From Simonsiella muelleri ATCC 29453 (GTDB lineage Bacteria; Pseudomonadota; Gammaproteobacteria; Burkholderiales; Neisseriaceae), in contig NZ_CP019448.1 of assembly GCF_002951835.1 (NCBI RefSeq), positions 1,860,001-1,924,000 of the forward strand: DNA of 64,000 bases, read 5' to 3'. Below the pieces are notes generated by a model. It was given only the letters and a program-made list of their open reading frames with translations, searched no databases and was not told where the DNA came from. Position numbers and translations under genes: made by a program. This document shows positions 34,484 to 43,400 of this stretch, piece by piece (positions within the stretch are counted from its first letter, which is position 1; each line of letters starts with the position of its first letter).

Positions 34484-35317
34484 ATGAGCCTAAAAACGCT
34501 GCCTGAAATCCAAGCCAAGCAAAATAAAAACATCAGTTTTGACCCACGACAAGACGCATTAGACCATTACCAAACCGATAAACCGATTGTGGCGCAATCA
34601 GGCGATGTATTGCTGTTGTATGGCGTGGTGGGCGATGACTGGAGCGATACGCCTGTTACACCGCAAGCCGTAGCCGAGTTTTTAAAAGGCAAAGGCGATA
34701 TTACCGTTTCAATCAATTCCCCCGGCGGTAATTATTTTGACGGTATCGCCATTTACAACCTGCTGCGAGCGCATCCCCATAAAATCACGGTGCAAGTCAT
34801 CGGCGATGCAGCCAGCGCAGCCAGCGTGATTGCCATGGCAGGCGATAATATTTTAATGGGCGAAGGTGCATTTATGATGATTCACAACTGCTGGGGTGTG
34901 GTTGTGGGTAATCGTGCAGATTTGGCAGAAAGCATTGAATTAATGGAACAATTAGATAATGCAATGACAAAACTCTATGTCGCCCAATCAGGCAAAGATG
35001 AAGCCGAAATTGCCGCCATGATGGATGCAGAAACATGGCTAAATGCAGATGAGGCGGTGGAATGCGGTTTAGCAACAGGGCATTTACACACCAAAGCAGA
35101 CAAGCAGCCCGACCCAAGCCAAGCACGACACAAAGCCAAAGCCCAAATTGAAAGCGCATTACGCGCCCAAGGATTAAGCCGTAGCCAATCGCGCCAAATC
35201 CTGAAAAATTACCAAACCGACACCACGCCACGCGCTGATGTCGGTTTTTCTTCGGTCAAACCACGCGCTGACTGGCAAACTTTATCAAACCAACTTTCTG
35301 ATTTATTTAAGGATTAA
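34484..35317 (+). CDS. ClpP-like head maturation protease
   Basis: A 277-residue S14-type protease. It contains INSPGGNYFDGIAIYNLL, the nucleophile serine in GDAASAASVIAMAGD and the catalytic His in FMMIHNCWG. It trims the capsid protein and itself during prohead maturation. The C-terminal 80 residues are not conserved and may be a scaffolding part. An AAGGA ribosome site precedes the ATG. It lies between portal and capsid, the standard HK97 order. Confidence 0.93.
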   Translation: MSLKTLPEIQAKQNKNISFDPRQDALDHYQTDKPIVAQSGDVLLLYGVVGDDWSDTPVTPQAVAEFLKGKGDITVSINSPGGNYFDGIAIYNLLRAHPHKITVQVIGDAASAASVIAMAGDNILMGEGAFMMIHNCWGVVVGNRADLAESIELMEQLDNAMTKLYVAQSGKDEAEIAAMMDAETWLNADEAVECGLATGHLHTKADKQPDPSQARHKAKAQIESALRAQGLSRSQSRQILKNYQTDTTPRADVGFSSVKPRADWQTLSNQLSDLFKD

Positions 35318-35320
35318 ACC

Positions 35321-36547
35321 ATGAAACAAAAAACTTTGACACGCGGTATCATGGCAGTTTTTGCACAAAGCAATGAAGATGCAGATGTACAAAAAGTCTT
35401 TGCTCAAATTGCCGAATTTAAGGCGAAAAAAGACAAGGAAATTGCCGATTTAACCGCGCAATTGGCAACTACAGCCAAAGCAGAAGATGTAACCGCCTTG
35501 CAAGCCAAATTAACCGAAGCGGAAACGGCATTAAATGCCATGACAGAGCAGATTAATGCCCTGCAATTAAATGGCGGTTCAGGCAGCGTAAATGCCAAAG
35601 AAAAAGCGCAAATTGAAGCCATGCAAGCCTTTATGCGTACTGGCGATATTCGCGCTGATATGAAGAAAGCAGATGACAGCAACGGTGGCTATTTAATTCC
35701 GACTGAATGGGACAGAACGGTTACGGATAAATTGCAGGAATTCTCGCCGTTACGCAGTATTTTTTATGTGCAATCAACCAGTAAGCCCGCTTTTGAGAAG
35801 CTGTACAATATGCACGGCGCAATAAGTGGCTGGGTGGGTGAAGAAGATGCGCGACCCAAAACCGATACGCCTACATTTAAAAAAGAACTGTTTGCCACAG
35901 GCGAAATGTACGCTAATCCATCGGCAACGCAGCAAATTTTAGATGATGCCGAAATTGATTTGGGCGTATTTTTAGCCAATGAAGTGCAATCTGAATTTGC
36001 CATTCAGGAAAACAAAGCCTTTATTTCGGGCGATGGTGCAAAAGGCAAGCCGTATGGTTTATTGACTTATGCCGAAGGTGGTACAAGCGCCAATAAGCAC
36101 CCATTAGGCGCAATTAAAGTAGTCAAAAGTGGCAATGCCAATGATATTACCGTAGATAGCTTGCTAGATTTAGTGTATGACTTGCCACAATCTTATTCAC
36201 AAAATGCCGTGTTTATGATGAACCGTAAAACCTTGGCAAAAGTGCGTAAACTGAAAGATACAACAGGCAATTATTTGTGGCAACCAAGTTTGCAAGCAGG
36301 GCAGCCTAGCACTTTGTTGGGCTATCCATGCTACGAGGTGGCGGAAATGCCTGATGTAGTCGCTAATGCCTTGGCGATTGCTTTTGGCGATATGAAACGC
36401 GCTTATATGATTTTAGACCGCAAAGGTGTGAGCGTATTACGCGACCCATTTAGTGCCAAACCGTTTATACAGTTTTACACAACCAAACGTGTGGGCGGTG
36501 GCGTAACCAATCCCGAAGCCGTGCGCTTGTTGAAAATTGCAGCATAA
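35321..36547 (+). CDS. HK97-type major capsid protein
   Basis: A 408-residue capsid protein. The first about 100 residues are a coiled-coil delta domain (DVQKVFAQIAEFKAKKDKE, EAETALNAMTEQINALQ) that serves as scaffold and is removed on maturation. The body shows GGYLIPTEWDRTV, LGVFLANEVQSEFAIQENKAF and AYMILDRKGVSVLRDPFS, usual for Phage_capsid. The start overlaps closely with the protease end (4 nt apart). Confidence 0.95.
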   Translation: MKQKTLTRGIMAVFAQSNEDADVQKVFAQIAEFKAKKDKEIADLTAQLATTAKAEDVTALQAKLTEAETALNAMTEQINALQLNGGSGSVNAKEKAQIEAMQAFMRTGDIRADMKKADDSNGGYLIPTEWDRTVTDKLQEFSPLRSIFYVQSTSKPAFEKLYNMHGAISGWVGEEDARPKTDTPTFKKELFATGEMYANPSATQQILDDAEIDLGVFLANEVQSEFAIQENKAFISGDGAKGKPYGLLTYAEGGTSANKHPLGAIKVVKSGNANDITVDSLLDLVYDLPQSYSQNAVFMMNRKTLAKVRKLKDTTGNYLWQPSLQAGQPSTLLGYPCYEVAEMPDVVANALAIAFGDMKRAYMILDRKGVSVLRDPFSAKPFIQFYTTKRVGGGVTNPEAVRLLKIAA

Positions 36548-36562
36548 TGAAAGGTTTGAATT

Positions 36563-36829
36563 ATGGCTAAATTAATTAAAGCATTTCGCGGTGTACCAAA
36601 CGGTGTGCTGTATCCTGTTGAATATGAGAAAGGCGATGAATGTCCGCCCGAATTGGAAGAAGCAGCGCGTGAATTGGGCTGTTTGGCAGCGAAAAAGGCG
36701 AAAAAAGATGATGTGTCTGAAACGCCATCAATGGAAATGCAGCCTGAAACACAACCGTCCGAAATGCAAGAGACGGACACGCAGCCATCTGAAACGGCGC
36801 AGTCTAAACAGGCTGCGGATAGCGTATGA
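36563..36829 (+). CDS. hypothetical protein between capsid and connector
   Basis: An 88-residue protein with a short ordered part (VPNGVLYPVEYEKGDECPPE then LEEAARELGC) and a low-complexity acidic tail rich in Glu, Gln and Ser. Similar small proteins with a GDECPPELE block occur next to capsid genes in Mu- and HK97-type phages without an assigned role. Its stop overlaps the next start by 4 nt (ATGA type overlap at 36826-36829), so it belongs to the head operon. Confidence 0.6.
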   Translation: MAKLIKAFRGVPNGVLYPVEYEKGDECPPELEEAARELGCLAAKKAKKDDVSETPSMEMQPETQPSEMQETDTQPSETAQSKQAADSV

Positions 36830-37134
36830 CGTGGGTAACGCTGGCAGAAGCCAAAGCCATGCAGCGCATTGATGGCGATGATGAAGACGGCACCGTGCAA
36901 TTATTGTTAGACGGTGCTGTCGCGCATTGTTTGACTTATCTAAATTGTCCGCTCTATGCCACGCCCGAAGAGTTAGCCAATGGCGACCCGAATGGCGTGG
37001 TATTTAATGCGGATATTAAAACGGCGATGTTGTTGGTATTTGGCTATCGCTATGCTTACCGCGAAGATGTGGTGAAACGTCCACGCGAAGCGGAGCGGAT
37101 TTTGGATAAATACCGCAAACACGCTGGTTTGTAA
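36826..37134 (+). CDS. head-tail connector (gp6-like)
   Basis: A 102-residue, mostly helical protein starting MTWVTLAEAKAMQRIDGDDE, with LLLDGAVAHCLTYLNCPLY and IKTAMLLVFGYRYAYREDV, the pattern of HK97 gp6/DUF-type head-tail connector proteins that form the ring below the portal. It overlaps the preceding gene by 4 nt. A terminator-like hairpin directly follows, which is unusual inside a head operon. Confidence 0.8.
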   Translation: MTWVTLAEAKAMQRIDGDDEDGTVQLLLDGAVAHCLTYLNCPLYATPEELANGDPNGVVFNADIKTAMLLVFGYRYAYREDVVKRPREAERILDKYRKHAGL

Positions 37135-37139
37135 TGATT

Positions 37140-37170
37140 GCCCTGTATGGTTGATACCTACAGGGCGTTT
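37140..37170 (+). terminator. hairpin before cargo unit
   Basis: GCCCTGTA (37140-37147) pairs with TACAGGGC (37159-37166), followed by GTTTT. Together with 37921-37957 it encloses two genes of the head region that do not look like morphogenesis genes. Confidence 0.7.
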
Positions 37171-37188
37171 TGGTGAATAGGTGGCAAT

Positions 37189-37401
37189 ATGGCGCGAGAT
37201 TGGTTGAAACTAGACGATTCTACGCGCGATTGGATTATTGATTATTTGCGCGAAAATCCATTAAGCAATACGGAGCAAGTGAGAGCAGGATTTGGCTATT
37301 CGTGGGCTGCCATGCGTGATTATTTAGACCATATGGTTGAGCTGGGGCTGCTGGAAAAGCGTGATAATGGAGTGAGTGCGCTGTTTTTGGTGCGTTATTA
37401 A
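37189..37401 (+). CDS. small winged-helix-like protein
   Basis: A 70-residue protein, MARDWLKLDDSTRDWIIDYL, with LSNTEQVRAGFGYSWAAMRDYLDHMVELGLLEKRDNG, which reads like a winged-helix fold (helix, helix, recognition helix, wing with a hydrophobic strand LFLVRY at the end). It is not a known morphogenesis protein and lies with the lipoprotein between two terminators, so it may be its regulator. Assignment is by pattern only. Confidence 0.55.
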   Translation: MARDWLKLDDSTRDWIIDYLRENPLSNTEQVRAGFGYSWAAMRDYLDHMVELGLLEKRDNGVSALFLVRY

Positions 37402-37478
37402 TTTGGGTAAATTTATAGCCAAAATGATTCATTTTCTTTACAATTTAAACTTTATTAACTTTAGTGGAGTTTGCAAAA

Positions 37479-37907
37479 GTGAAGAAAATCTTAATGTTAT
37501 CAGTATTATTAAGCAGTTTGACTGCGTGTGTTTCGCCAACGTCTCCTGTAGATAGTTTATCGGCAAAACCGATTGACCCTGCTCGTGTTTTGGCGTACCA
37601 AGAGCCGCATAAAGATTATGCTAAAGTGCAAATTATCCGTGATAAAGGTTTTTTGGCAAGTGGTTGTTATGTTGGTGTTATGTACCGTCAAACCGTTTTG
37701 GCTAGATTTGATGTAGGCGAAAAAGCTGAATTTTATTTGCCTGAAGGCGATTGGCAATTTGCTATTGTGAGCGACCCACAAGGTAAGGGTTTGTGTGGTG
37801 TGAGTGGTAATCCAGTTTTTGAGACACAACAAATTCGCAAAGACAAAGACAATTTATTCCGCATAAGTTTCGGACTTTATCGCCGTCCGCGCTTGTTGCC
37901 CATGTAA
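37479..37907 (+). CDS. prophage-encoded lipoprotein
   Basis: I start at the GTG at 37479 (KKILMLSVLLSSLTAC), preceded by GGAG; the upstream in-frame ATG is a poorer site. The protein (142 residues) has a lipoprotein signal with lipobox LTAC, so Cys16 or so would be lipidated. The mature part shows KDYAKVQIIRDKGFLASGC and FYLPEGDWQFAIVSDPQGKG, which looks like a small beta-sandwich of the PEGA/DUF2846 sort. I cannot assign a function. It is bracketed by terminators and sits among head genes, a typical position for a lysogen-expressed cargo gene. Confidence 0.68.
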   Translation: MKKILMLSVLLSSLTACVSPTSPVDSLSAKPIDPARVLAYQEPHKDYAKVQIIRDKGFLASGCYVGVMYRQTVLARFDVGEKAEFYLPEGDWQFAIVSDPQGKGLCGVSGNPVFETQQIRKDKDNLFRISFGLYRRPRLLPM

Positions 37908-37920
37908 AATATTGAATAAT

Positions 37921-37957
37921 AAACCGCCTTGCACCCTAAATCGCACGGCGGTTTTTT
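37921..37957 (+). terminator. terminator after the lipoprotein gene
   Basis: AAACCGCC (37921-37928) pairs with GGCGGTTT (37947-37954), followed by T-rich sequence. It closes the lipoprotein unit before the head-closure gene. Confidence 0.8.
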
Positions 37958-37969
37958 ATTGGAGACATC

Positions 37970-38287
37970 ATGCAAGCAGGTTTACTCAATAGTCGCGTAG
38001 AGATTTGGCATTTTAGTGAAACGACCGATGAAGTCGGCGCAACCGTCCAGCAATGGGCGTTTTTTTTGCGCCTGTGGGCAAATATCCGCCATCTTTCAGG
38101 TAGCCAAGCCATGAAATCAGACACGCTGACGGAAACAGTTAAAGCCAGTATCCGCATACGTTTTAATGAGCGGATTACTACGGGCATGCAAGTGCGTTAT
38201 CGTGGCGAAATTTATCAGGTGGATGCGGTGCTGCATGATTTTACGAAAAAGACGTACACGGATTTGGTATGTGTGAAAGTGGGATAG
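37970..38287 (+). CDS. phage head closure protein
   Basis: A 105-residue beta-rich protein, MQAGLLNSRVEIWHFSETTD, with WANIRHLSGSQAMKSDTL and GMQVRYRGEIYQVDAVLHD, the pattern of Phage_H_T_join (SPP1 gp16-like) proteins. These plug the head after packaging and connect to the tail. GGAGACATC precedes the ATG. It restarts the morphogenesis operon after the cargo unit. Confidence 0.86.
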   Translation: MQAGLLNSRVEIWHFSETTDEVGATVQQWAFFLRLWANIRHLSGSQAMKSDTLTETVKASIRIRFNERITTGMQVRYRGEIYQVDAVLHDFTKKTYTDLVCVKVG

Positions 38288-38291
38288 TGTG

Positions 38292-38762
38292 ATGTTGTCT
38301 ATTGACTGTGATTTGTCGGCTGCTTTTGCACAATTAAATACGCTGCAAGACAAGGTAAGCGAAGCCTTGCGCCCTGCGGTGTATCGGGCTGCCAGAATGG
38401 TGTATTTAGAAACACAAAATCGTGCGCCCATGAGTGAGCAGGGACATTGGTTTTACAGTCGGCGCAAAAGAGATGGTACGGTGGGGCGGAAATATTATTT
38501 TGTTTCAGGCAGCCTGCGCCAATCTATTTACATCAAACACGCAGATGATGTATCGCAAGACGGCGAGCGCGAAGAGTATGTGATTTCGTGGCGTAAACGG
38601 TCTTCGCAAATTGGTTATGTACCGTATGTACACATGGTGGAGTATGGCACGGTGCATATTCCGCCTGCGCCTTTTATTCGTCCTGCTTTTGATGCGAAAA
38701 AGGCGCAAGCGGAGCAGATGATTATTGACACCATCAGAAAGGCGGTGGCGCAAAGTGATTGA
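38292..38762 (+). CDS. HK97 gp10-like head-tail protein
   Basis: A 156-residue protein from the ATG at 38292 (a GTG three nt upstream is also in frame). Landmarks are VYRAARMVYLETQNRAPMSEQG, VSGSLRQSIYIKH and PYVHMVEYGTVHIPPAPFIRPAFD, matching the HK97 gp10 family that joins head and tail. It overlaps the following gene by 8 nt. Confidence 0.86.
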   Translation: MLSIDCDLSAAFAQLNTLQDKVSEALRPAVYRAARMVYLETQNRAPMSEQGHWFYSRRKRDGTVGRKYYFVSGSLRQSIYIKHADDVSQDGEREEYVISWRKRSSQIGYVPYVHMVEYGTVHIPPAPFIRPAFDAKKAQAEQMIIDTIRKAVAQSD

Positions 38763-39099
38763 ACAAGTTTTGATTAAGCAAATCAAAGCAGATTTACCGA
38801 ATTTGCCGATTTATCATGATTTTGCACCGCCCAAAGCGAAACCGCCTTTGATGATTTTGTCGCGTGTGGGCGGTGCTGGACACCGTTTTTTAGAGCGCAA
38901 AGGTGCGTATGAAGTGCGTGTACAAATCAGCGTGTGGGCAATAGAGCGTATTCAGGCGGTGCAGTTAAGCCGCCAAATTGAGCAGAGCTTATTCAGGCTG
39001 CCTGAATTATCCAGCAATGGCGCGACGGTTGCCGTGCATGATGTGGATACGGATTGGCGCGGTATGCGCCAAGATTTTTTGATTTTTGAACAATCCTAG
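38755..39099 (+). CDS. tail completion protein (DUF3168-like)
   Basis: I start at the GTG at 38755 (MIEQVLIKQIKADL), inside the end of the gp10-like gene; a longer reading from 38725 is possible. The 114-residue protein has IYHDFAPPKAKPPLMILSRV and AYEVRVQISVWA, which fit the tail-completion/terminator family (lambda U-like, DUF3168). It would cap the tail tube. A terminator-like hairpin follows. Confidence 0.75.
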   Translation: MIEQVLIKQIKADLPNLPIYHDFAPPKAKPPLMILSRVGGAGHRFLERKGAYEVRVQISVWAIERIQAVQLSRQIEQSLFRLPELSSNGATVAVHDVDTDWRGMRQDFLIFEQS

Positions 39100-39122
39100 A
39101 CGGCTAACACCGTCTATTTTTT
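39097..39122 (+). terminator. hairpin before tail-tube gene
   Basis: TAGACGG (39097-39103) pairs with CCGTCTA (39110-39116), followed by six T. It lies within the late operon and could reduce transcription or, as an mRNA end, protect the abundant tube-protein message. Confidence 0.72.
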
Positions 39123-39138
39123 TAAAGGAAATATAACG

Positions 39139-39780
39139 ATGGCTGTAAGTTTACCTGATGGCGCAACCGTTCACATTGGCAATGCTTTGGCAGCTGCCAA
39201 AAAAATCACGGCAATCACGAATGCTAATCCCCCTGTCGCCACTTGCACGGGGCATGGTTTGGCGACAGGCGATTTTATTGTGGTGCAAAATGGCTGGAAA
39301 AATACCCATAATCGCTGCCTGAAAGTAGAAATGGTTGATGCCAACAGTTTTAAATTATTGGGGGTGGATGCGCGTGATGCGAAAAAATACCTTGTGGCAT
39401 CGGGCGTGGGCGAGTTTCAGAAAGTGAGTGGCTTTACGCAAATCACGCAGATTTTAACGGCTTCATTTGAAGGCGGTGAACAGCAATTTGCCAATTTTTC
39501 GTTTTTGGAAGACGACTTTGAGCAGCAAATCCCCACTACAACATCGGCGCGTGTGGCTAAATTCAGCATTGCCGATGACCCAGATTTAGCTGGCTATAAA
39601 GCAGTAGATGCGACAAGTGAAACAGGCAATCCTATGCCAATGCGTATTGACCTGAAAAATGGCGGTCAAATTTGCTATAACGGCTATCCTGCTTTTAATA
39701 AGGTACCGACTTTTGAGAAAGGCAATGTGATGGCGGTTACTTTGTCATATTCTTTGCTTGCACCGACTGTGCGTTATTGA
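39139..39780 (+). CDS. phage tail tube protein
   Basis: A 213-residue protein, MAVSLPDGATVHIGNALA, with a region TGHGLATGDFIVV-NGW-NTHNRCLKV (Ig-like insertion) and a C-terminal VPTFEKGNVMAVTLSYSLLAP, the usual wording of lambda V-like/TTP_2 tail tube proteins in Neisseriaceae siphophages. Many copies stack to form the tube. AAAGGAAATATAACG carries its ribosome site. It directly precedes the tail assembly chaperone pair. Confidence 0.85.
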   Translation: MAVSLPDGATVHIGNALAAAKKITAITNANPPVATCTGHGLATGDFIVVQNGWKNTHNRCLKVEMVDANSFKLLGVDARDAKKYLVASGVGEFQKVSGFTQITQILTASFEGGEQQFANFSFLEDDFEQQIPTTTSARVAKFSIADDPDLAGYKAVDATSETGNPMPMRIDLKNGGQICYNGYPAFNKVPTFEKGNVMAVTLSYSLLAPTVRY

Positions 39781-39795
39781 TTTTAAGGAATAATC

Positions 39796-40104
39796 ATGAA
39801 ATTAACATTAAATCCTAATCCCACTTTTGAATTAAACATCTCTATCCCTGTCGCTGGGCAGTTGGAAAATGCGGACGTTACTTTGACTGTAAAACATTAT
39901 CCGCAATCTAAATTAAATGATTTGCTGGGCGAAGATGGCATTATTTACGCAGATTTTGCGCGTGAAGTCTTGGCTGGCTGGGATTTAGACGAAGAATTAA
40001 CGCCGCAAAATTTGGATAAAGTGGTGGATAATTACCCCCATTTTGCGCGTGCGGTCTTTGAAGAATATGGAAAAGAATATTACAAAGCCGCAGAAAAAAA
40101 CTAA
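39796..40104 (+). CDS. tail assembly chaperone (lambda G-like)
   Basis: A 102-residue acidic protein ending YKAAEKN. It lies between tail tube and tape measure, where lambda-type phages encode gpG. The last codons are GAA AAA AAC TAA: the slippery heptamer A AAA AAC sits directly before the stop, and the -1 frame continues open to 40427. In lambda G/GT the same arrangement yields a small amount of a fused protein that brings the tape measure to the tube protein. Confidence 0.82.
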   Translation: MKLTLNPNPTFELNISIPVAGQLENADVTLTVKHYPQSKLNDLLGEDGIIYADFAREVLAGWDLDEELTPQNLDKVVDNYPHFARAVFEEYGKEYYKAAEKN

Positions 40105-40427
40105 TTGCCGCCGTTGAAGCCTTATTTGTCCCTACACCTAGCCCCCAAGAACTCGCGTTTTGGGGGCTAACGCTTGATGATTTGGCGGAGCAAAATCAGG
40201 CAGATGTGTGGGCAGAACATTGGCTGGCGGTGGATTTGTTTTGTCAGATGGGTACGCAATGGCGTATGGGTTTTGGTGGCGCGGTGGGTTTGGATTATGC
40301 GATTTTATTTCGTTTGTTTGATTTGCAACATATTGATAAATCAAAGCAAAAAGAATTATTGTCGCAGATACAGATTTGTGAGTCGGCAGCTTTGAATATT
40401 TTTCATAAGGATAAAAATCGTGAGTAA
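40101..40427 (+). CDS. T part of frameshifted chaperone (lambda T-like)
   Basis: The -1 frame after the slippery site reads LIAAVEALFVPTPSPQELAF then WGLTLDDLAEQNQ and on through FCQMGTQWRMGFGGAVGLDY to 40427 (109 residues). There is an internal ATG-like start at 40182, but the conserved-looking part upstream (LFVPTPSPQELAFWGL) shows that the frame is expressed by frameshifting from 39796-40104. It overlaps the tape measure start by 8 nt. DUF1799-type sequence. Confidence 0.78.
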   Translation, partial: LIAAVEALFVPTPSPQELAFWGLTLDDLAEQNQADVWAEHWLAVDLFCQMGTQWRMGFGGAVGLDYAILFRLFDLQHIDKSKQKELLSQIQICESAALNIFHKDKNRE

Positions 40428-43400
40428 TGAAAGTATTATCCGCATTGGCGCGGATGCCAGCGGTGTTGCTACAGGGGTGCGACAGGCGGAAAGCAGCCTG
40501 AATAATCTTGCGAATACGGCAAGACGTGCTGGCGGTCAAGCAGCAGGCAGCCTGAATAATGTGGGTACGGCTGCCACGCAAACCGCGCAAGCACAGGAAC
40601 GCGCCACGCGTAGCATTGAACGCAGTTTGCAGCGTGAAATTGCCTTGCGCGAAGCAGGCGAACGTGGCAGCCGTCAATATTACGAAAGTTTGGCGCAACA
40701 ACGCGGCATTAATATCACGCGCCTAGAACCCATGCTCAACGACTTGGAGCGACTGCGCCAGCAAACCAATCGCAACACCATTTCACAAGGACAATACAAC
40801 AACGCCCTACGCATGATGCCTGCGCAAATGACGGATATTGTTACGCAATTAGCTGGCGGACAATCGCCATTTCTCATTGCTATTCAACAAGGTGGGCAAC
40901 TGCGCGACAGTTTTGGTGGTTTTGGTAATATGTTTCGCGGCATTGCGTCTGCGGTGTCGCCGATGAAGTTGGCGGTTGGTGGCGCGGTGGGCGTGGTCGG
41001 GACGTTGGCGTATGCGGTGTATGAAGGCAGTCAGGAATTAAGTAAATTTGAAAACGCGCTGACGCTTTCAGGCAGCCGTGCTGGTTTGACGGCGGATAGC
41101 TTGAGTGATTTGGCGGCGCGTGTCGGCGACAGTACGCAAAGTTGGGGTGCAGCGCGTGAAGCAGTGTTGGCGTTCGCACAGCAAGGCAAAATTGCCGAAA
41201 GTGATTACGCGCAATTCGCGCAATCGGTGATTGTGTACAGCCAAGCAAGCGGCAAGGAAATTGCTGATGTGGTGGCGGAATACGCCAAAATCGGCGAAGA
41301 CCCTGTGAAAGCCGTTGAGAAACTTTCAGGTAGCCTGAACAGCATGACAGCAGAAGTGTATGCCCAAGTCCGCGCCCTAGTGGAGCAAGGAAAAGAGCAA
41401 GAAGCAGTGCGTTTGGTGCAACAGAAATTCGCCGAAGAAACAGGGCGCATGGGCGAAACCGTTAAGGAGAATTTGGGTTATATTGAAAAAGGCTGGCTGG
41501 GCGTGAAAAACGCGATTATGGGTGCGTGGGAAGCGGCTAAAGCGTTTGGTCGCGAAGAAACCATGAGCGAACAACTCACAGAAATCAAAGCGAAATTGGC
41601 GGATTTAAACAATGTCGATAGAGGATTATTTGATTATGGGCATGGCTGGACGGAAAGTGCCATCGCCAAAGAAAAAGCAACACTACAGCAACAGCTTGAT
41701 GAATTGCAAAAACGCAAAGACAGTGCGGATATTCAGGCAGCCCACCAAAAACAGCAAGCCTTGATTCAGCAAAACACGATTGCGGCACAAAGTGCCATTC
41801 ACAAAGCACACGAAAAAACGCTGTCGCAAACACAAAAGCTGGTTGAAGAAAACAAAAAACTGGCTGAACAATTAGCATTGGTGGAAAAAGCAGGCGATAA
41901 AGTCGCGGCGAAAAAAGCGCGTGAAACGATTGCACACAATCAACGCGAAATTGCCGCGATTAAAGAGCGCGAAGCGAAAGCGGCACAGCGCGAACAAAAA
42001 GCCGAAACACGTGGCAGCAAATATGGTTTTGCGACCACATCGGCAGGTTTGCGTTTGAAAGCGGGTGCGGAATATGGTGGTAAAGCCCATGCTGGCACTT
42101 ATGTGATGGCGCACGCGTTGCAATCAATGTTAGGAACAGATTTAGTTCATTTTGGTGCATTTCGTGATAAATATCATATTGGCAAAAATAGTTCGCATAA
42201 TTATGGCTTGGCGTTTGATGCCACACCAAATGCGCGAATGACCCACGCTCAAATGGTTGCGGTACCCGAAAAAATCAAAGCCTATTTAGCTAATTTAGGT
42301 TTTTCGGAAAAAGATTTTTTCGTGCAATTTGAACACGCTGGCAAGCGTAATAAAAATGGTACAGTATCAACGGGTAATCATTGGCATTTTAATTGGCGCA
42401 ATAAAGAAGCAGCCGCCAAATTTGCCAGTTTAAATGACGGCTCGGCAAAAGCATTTAGTAAAGCAGGTTTGTATAAAGAATTTGACCCACCCAAAACGGT
42501 TAAAAAATCCGATTTTGAGCAATATCAAGAACAAGCCCAAGCCAAGCAATTACGCGCTCAAATTGAACGCGAATTACGCGCCAAAGGTGAACATCGCGTG
42601 ATTGATAACGAGCGCGATTTACGCAGTCGCCCTGAATTCAAAAACTGGACAAAATCGCAACAAAACAGTGAATTAGCTAAAGCGCGACAAGCTGACGAAT
42701 TGGCAACGCAGGAAAAAATCAAATCATTGGCAGACGCGCAAATCGCGCAATTAACCCAAAAACAAGCATTAATGGGCAAAAACACGGAAATGGCGCGTTT
42801 GCAATATGAGTTGGATTCAGGCAGTTTGAAGCATTTATCAGATGTTCAGAAGGCTGAAATTTTGGCACGGCAACAAGCGATTGATACAGCACAAAAGCAG
42901 TATGAAACCAACAAAAAATACGCTGATTTGCTTGATGATTTGGCAATTAAAACAAATGAGCAGTTTAATCAAAAAGCCTTTGAATTGTCGCTTGTCGGCA
43001 AATCAAAAGTTGAAATTGAAAAGCTGACGTTGGCGCGTGAGTACGATATGAAAATCATGCAAGCAGCATCAGATGGCGCAAGCGCGGTTTATATCAATGC
43101 GCTTGGTCAGCAAAAAGTCGCAGCAGAACAAGCGCGAGTGGAATTTGCTAAACTCAAGCAAGAGCATGACGAAAATTGGGTGGCTGGCATGAGTGATGGC
43201 TTGGTGTCGTATATCGGCAGTTTTAAATCTATGCGTGAAGAAGTGTCGAGCATGGTCGAACAAACCACAGGGCGCATGGCGGATTCGTTGGCGGAATTTG
43301 TGGCAACGGGTAAAGCCAATTTCCGCGATTTTTCGAAATCTGTGCTGGAAGATATTTCCAAGATGATGATTAAAATGGCAATTTTTAACGCCATGAAATC

